Under the pieces are notes generated by a model, which did not search any database, was not told the origin of the DNA, and worked only from the letters and a program-made list of their open reading frames with translations. Both the position numbers and the translations under genes were made by a program. Positions 30,301-32,175 of a DNA stretch of 32,175 nucleotides are shown here, one piece after another. Source of the stretch: Phycisphaerae bacterium (GTDB taxonomy: Bacteria; Planctomycetota; Phycisphaerae; UBA1845); the NCBI GenBank assembly GCA_030429365.1, contig JAUIEW010000026.1:1-32175 (forward strand), in the 5' to 3' direction. The stretch's first letter is position 1; each line of letters begins with the position of its first letter.

Positions 30301-31914
30301 TCAGTCTTTCCGAATGGTCTTGCGAAATGCTTCAGCGCCGCGTTCTTCCAACCATGCTCCGGACTCGTGGCATTCGGTGCAACCCAGGATCGGTCCACCC
30401 GTGTGGCACTGATCGCAACGCATCGTCGCGTGCGGGCCCAAACCGTCCCACATGTCGTGAATCTTCATCGGGTGGTCGAAAATATCCTGCACGAACGTGT
30501 CGCCGGACTTTGAACGATGCAGGAATGTATGGCATACATCGCACTCGGACGAAATCGGTACGCCTTCTGCATTGATGTGTCGGCCGTTATGGCATCGGAA
30601 ACATCCTGGTGAGTTGAGGTGACCAATATTGTTGGGGTACGACTTCCATGTCACGTTCATTGCGGGGAAGACGCTATTGCCGTAAATCTGCTGGGCGGCT
30701 TTCACCGCATTCTTAACCGATTCGGATTGACCGCTGTCGGTCAGATCGGGGTAACTCGTGCGGTAGAAGGCCTCGATCTTGTCTTCGATGGCGGCCATCG
30801 CCGCGTCTCTGTCCGCGTGTTCCTCTGCGAGAACGTTGACGATTTCGCGTTTGACGAATGGCAGCTTGGTATCAATCTTGCCCGCGTCGAGCAGATGGTC
30901 CACCGATTCCTGGGGTGCGCGGAACTCGTGGGCCCCTCGGTTGTGGCAATCCATGCAGTCGAGCCGGCGGCGATGACCGGCGGGCGGTGGCGCATCGTTT
31001 GGCTTGCCGTCGTCGCGGAAGATTGTCGTCTTGCCGGACTCATCCGTGTATTTAACCCAGGGGATCTCCTGCATGTGGTCGTCGATCGCGATGTATTCGA
31101 CATCCTGAAGCATGTGCATGTGGATGCCTTCACTCACCCCAAGGCTCTCGTCCGCACCGCCGGTCTTGAGCAACATCTGCACTTCGTACCGCGTGTTTTT
31201 TTCGTCCGACGAGAAGTGAACAACTGGACGCAACTGATCACCGAAAAATTTCTGCGGCCAATGGCATTGCTCGCATGTCTCGCGGGCCGGGCGCAGTTCG
31301 CTGATCGCCGGCGGAATGGGTTTGGAGTAGCTTTCTCGCCAGACGGCCAGGACCTGCCTAAGACCCGATAGCTTCGATTTGACGAACGGGCTCGCGCCTG
31401 CACCGATGTGACACTCGGCGCACGACACCCGAGCGTGGGGCGAATATGCGTACGTCGTGCCCTGTGGCTCCATCACCGTGTGACAGACGTTGGTGCAGAA
31501 CTGCGCCGACTCGGTGTAGTGGTATCCTTCGTAACCACTGATGCCGAGGATCGGAAGCATGAGAAAGAACGTGACGGCCATGAAAGTCAGACCGAAACGA
31601 ACAGAGATGACGCCCTTGGTCGACGATTTGCGTCGCCGCCTGCGTGTCCAGTAGATCCCGACCGGACAGAGAATCAGTCCACCAATGAGAATGCCCGGCA
31701 AAACAAGATAGCCGAGCACGTCCACGTATGGGTTGTGATCCGGGACGAAGATCGCGAATAGAACGAACGTCATCAACAGGCATAGCGACACCGCAACGAC
31801 CATCAGTCCAAACCACGTGATCATGTTGTTGGACAATTGGACGATTTCGCTTCGAAGTGAAGGTGCGCTGTCCGGAGTTGCGGATTCGACCGAGCTGGTA
31901 TCGTCTGGTGACAT
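30301..31914 (-). CDS. NapC/NirT-type multiheme cytochrome c, eight heme motifs
   Basis: A 537-residue membrane-anchored periplasmic cytochrome likely to move electrons from quinol to periplasmic acceptors. Three hydrophobic segments lie at the N-terminus (about 30-65, 72-90 and 105-130), then heme sites CTNVCH (CX3CH), CAECH, CEQCH, CMDCH, CFRCH, CDVCH, CDQCH and CTECH: eight in all. SAQFCTNVCHTVMEPQGTTYAYSPHARVSCAECHIGAG and ARETCEQCHWPQKFFG match the NapC/NirT-like subgroup I recall from Geobacter-type bacteria, in which the first motif also has an extra residue. C-type assembly needs export, supported by the membrane segments. The ATG at 31914 has GAGG 5 bases upstream. It leads the group with the GNAT gene and pyrC. 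Confidence 0.87.
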   Translation of the reverse strand: MSPDDTSSVESATPDSAPSLRSEIVQLSNNMITWFGLMVVAVSLCLLMTFVLFAIFVPDHNPYVDVLGYLVLPGILIGGLILCPVGIYWTRRRRRKSSTKGVISVRFGLTFMAVTFFLMLPILGISGYEGYHYTESAQFCTNVCHTVMEPQGTTYAYSPHARVSCAECHIGAGASPFVKSKLSGLRQVLAVWRESYSKPIPPAISELRPARETCEQCHWPQKFFGDQLRPVVHFSSDEKNTRYEVQMLLKTGGADESLGVSEGIHMHMLQDVEYIAIDDHMQEIPWVKYTDESGKTTIFRDDGKPNDAPPPAGHRRRLDCMDCHNRGAHEFRAPQESVDHLLDAGKIDTKLPFVKREIVNVLAEEHADRDAAMAAIEDKIEAFYRTSYPDLTDSGQSESVKNAVKAAQQIYGNSVFPAMNVTWKSYPNNIGHLNSPGCFRCHNGRHINAEGVPISSECDVCHTFLHRSKSGDTFVQDIFDHPMKIHDMWDGLGPHATMRCDQCHTGGPILGCTECHESGAWLEERGAEAFRKTIRKD

Positions 31915-32175
31915 CGTAGCCTCTTTGCGTCTTAGACTGAGAACATCAAGACCATGCGCAAATGTGATCTTTCGCACGACGGCAAAGCGCCGGGTCGTCG
32001 GCGATCATTTGCCCCTCAGCTTAAGATTTGCGAAACCGGGGACGATTCAGATTAAACCAACCGCCGCAACGTCGCAATTTCTTTATTCGCTGTTGGGCCA
32101 ACTTCTCTTCGCCCCAGCGAAGTGATCGGCATCAAGTCGATCCCGATTCAGGCTCTGGCGCCGGCAGACTCCCAG
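31915..32175. other. Intergenic region at the right edge
   Basis: 261 bases upstream of the cytochrome gene. It should contain that gene's promoter, which I could not place. Short open frames touch the edge on both strands (a GTG at 32122 plus; a frame ending with TGA near 32132 minus) but are too short to call. Confidence 0.45.

Noticed and set aside
32122-32175. GTG-initiated plus-strand frame and an opposing minus-strand frame ending near 32132
   Set aside because: Only 14-18 codons are visible, with no SD or recognisable motif.

Overview
The window looks like a stretch of chromosome from a planctomycete, most likely class Phycisphaerae (inference). The support is a solitary pseudopilin-like protein with a G^FTLVELL leader and a C-terminal FGDGH motif, a LolA-like secreted protein, an FHA protein beside a membrane Ser/Thr kinase, an McsA-McsB pair together with LpxA, and frequent GTG/TTG starts. 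I see no rRNA, tRNA, CRISPR array, integrase or transposase gene. Most of the window is ordinary core and housekeeping sequence, and the ORF track often starts too far upstream. Starts were reset here using Shine-Dalgarno (SD) spacing, family alignment from memory and promoter positions.

Layout. 1-2382 (minus): LolA-like secreted protein, threonine dehydrogenase (tdh) and the 5' part of kbl, a threonine-degradation operon. 2383-3246: noncoding, with a minus-strand terminator that has no obvious gene. 3247-4053 (minus): lpxA. 4405-5766 (plus): promoter, pseudopilin, terminator. 5896-9502 (plus): LolD/MacB-type ATPase overlapping a large two-module FtsX permease. 9677-13753 (plus): FHA-like protein, then a polytopic Ser/Thr kinase. 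13853-17125 (plus): promoter and HelZ-type SNF2 helicase. 17133-17216: an inverted pair of palindromes. 17239-18615 (minus): 8-oxoguanine deaminase. 18616-19637: about 1 kb without a convincing gene, holding a REP-like inverted doublet and a dense run of hairpins. 19638-21558 (minus): trpE and a tiny lipoprotein. 21724-22095 (plus): a PTPS/QueD-family enzyme with a PTPS-III-type motif. 22226-23910 (plus): promoter and mcsA-mcsB. 23918-28023 (minus): coiled-coil membrane protein, 48-residue membrane protein, mreB, mreC and a zinc-ribbon membrane protein. 28439-31914 (minus): octaheme NapC/NirT-type cytochrome, GNAT acetyltransferase and dihydroorotase.

Genes that probably work together: Tdh and Kbl (threonine to glycine plus acetyl-CoA); the ATPase and the FtsX permease (one ABC complex); the kinase and the FHA-like protein (a signalling pair, by inference); McsA and McsB (protein-arginine kinase and its activator); MreB and MreC with the two membrane proteins transcribed ahead of them (cell-shape machinery, by inference).

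The most notable noncoding observations are two different families of inverted palindrome doublets. The one at 18669-18853 has the features of a REP/BIME element: a GTGG head, a stem-loop, and compensatory changes between its two copies. No RAYT transposase is in the window to mobilise it. The best protein-level candidate is the PTPS homologue, in which the catalytic Cys is absent and an ExxHGH motif is present; this predicts a role in folate rather than queuosine synthesis. I did not find a clear, wholly new multi-gene system.
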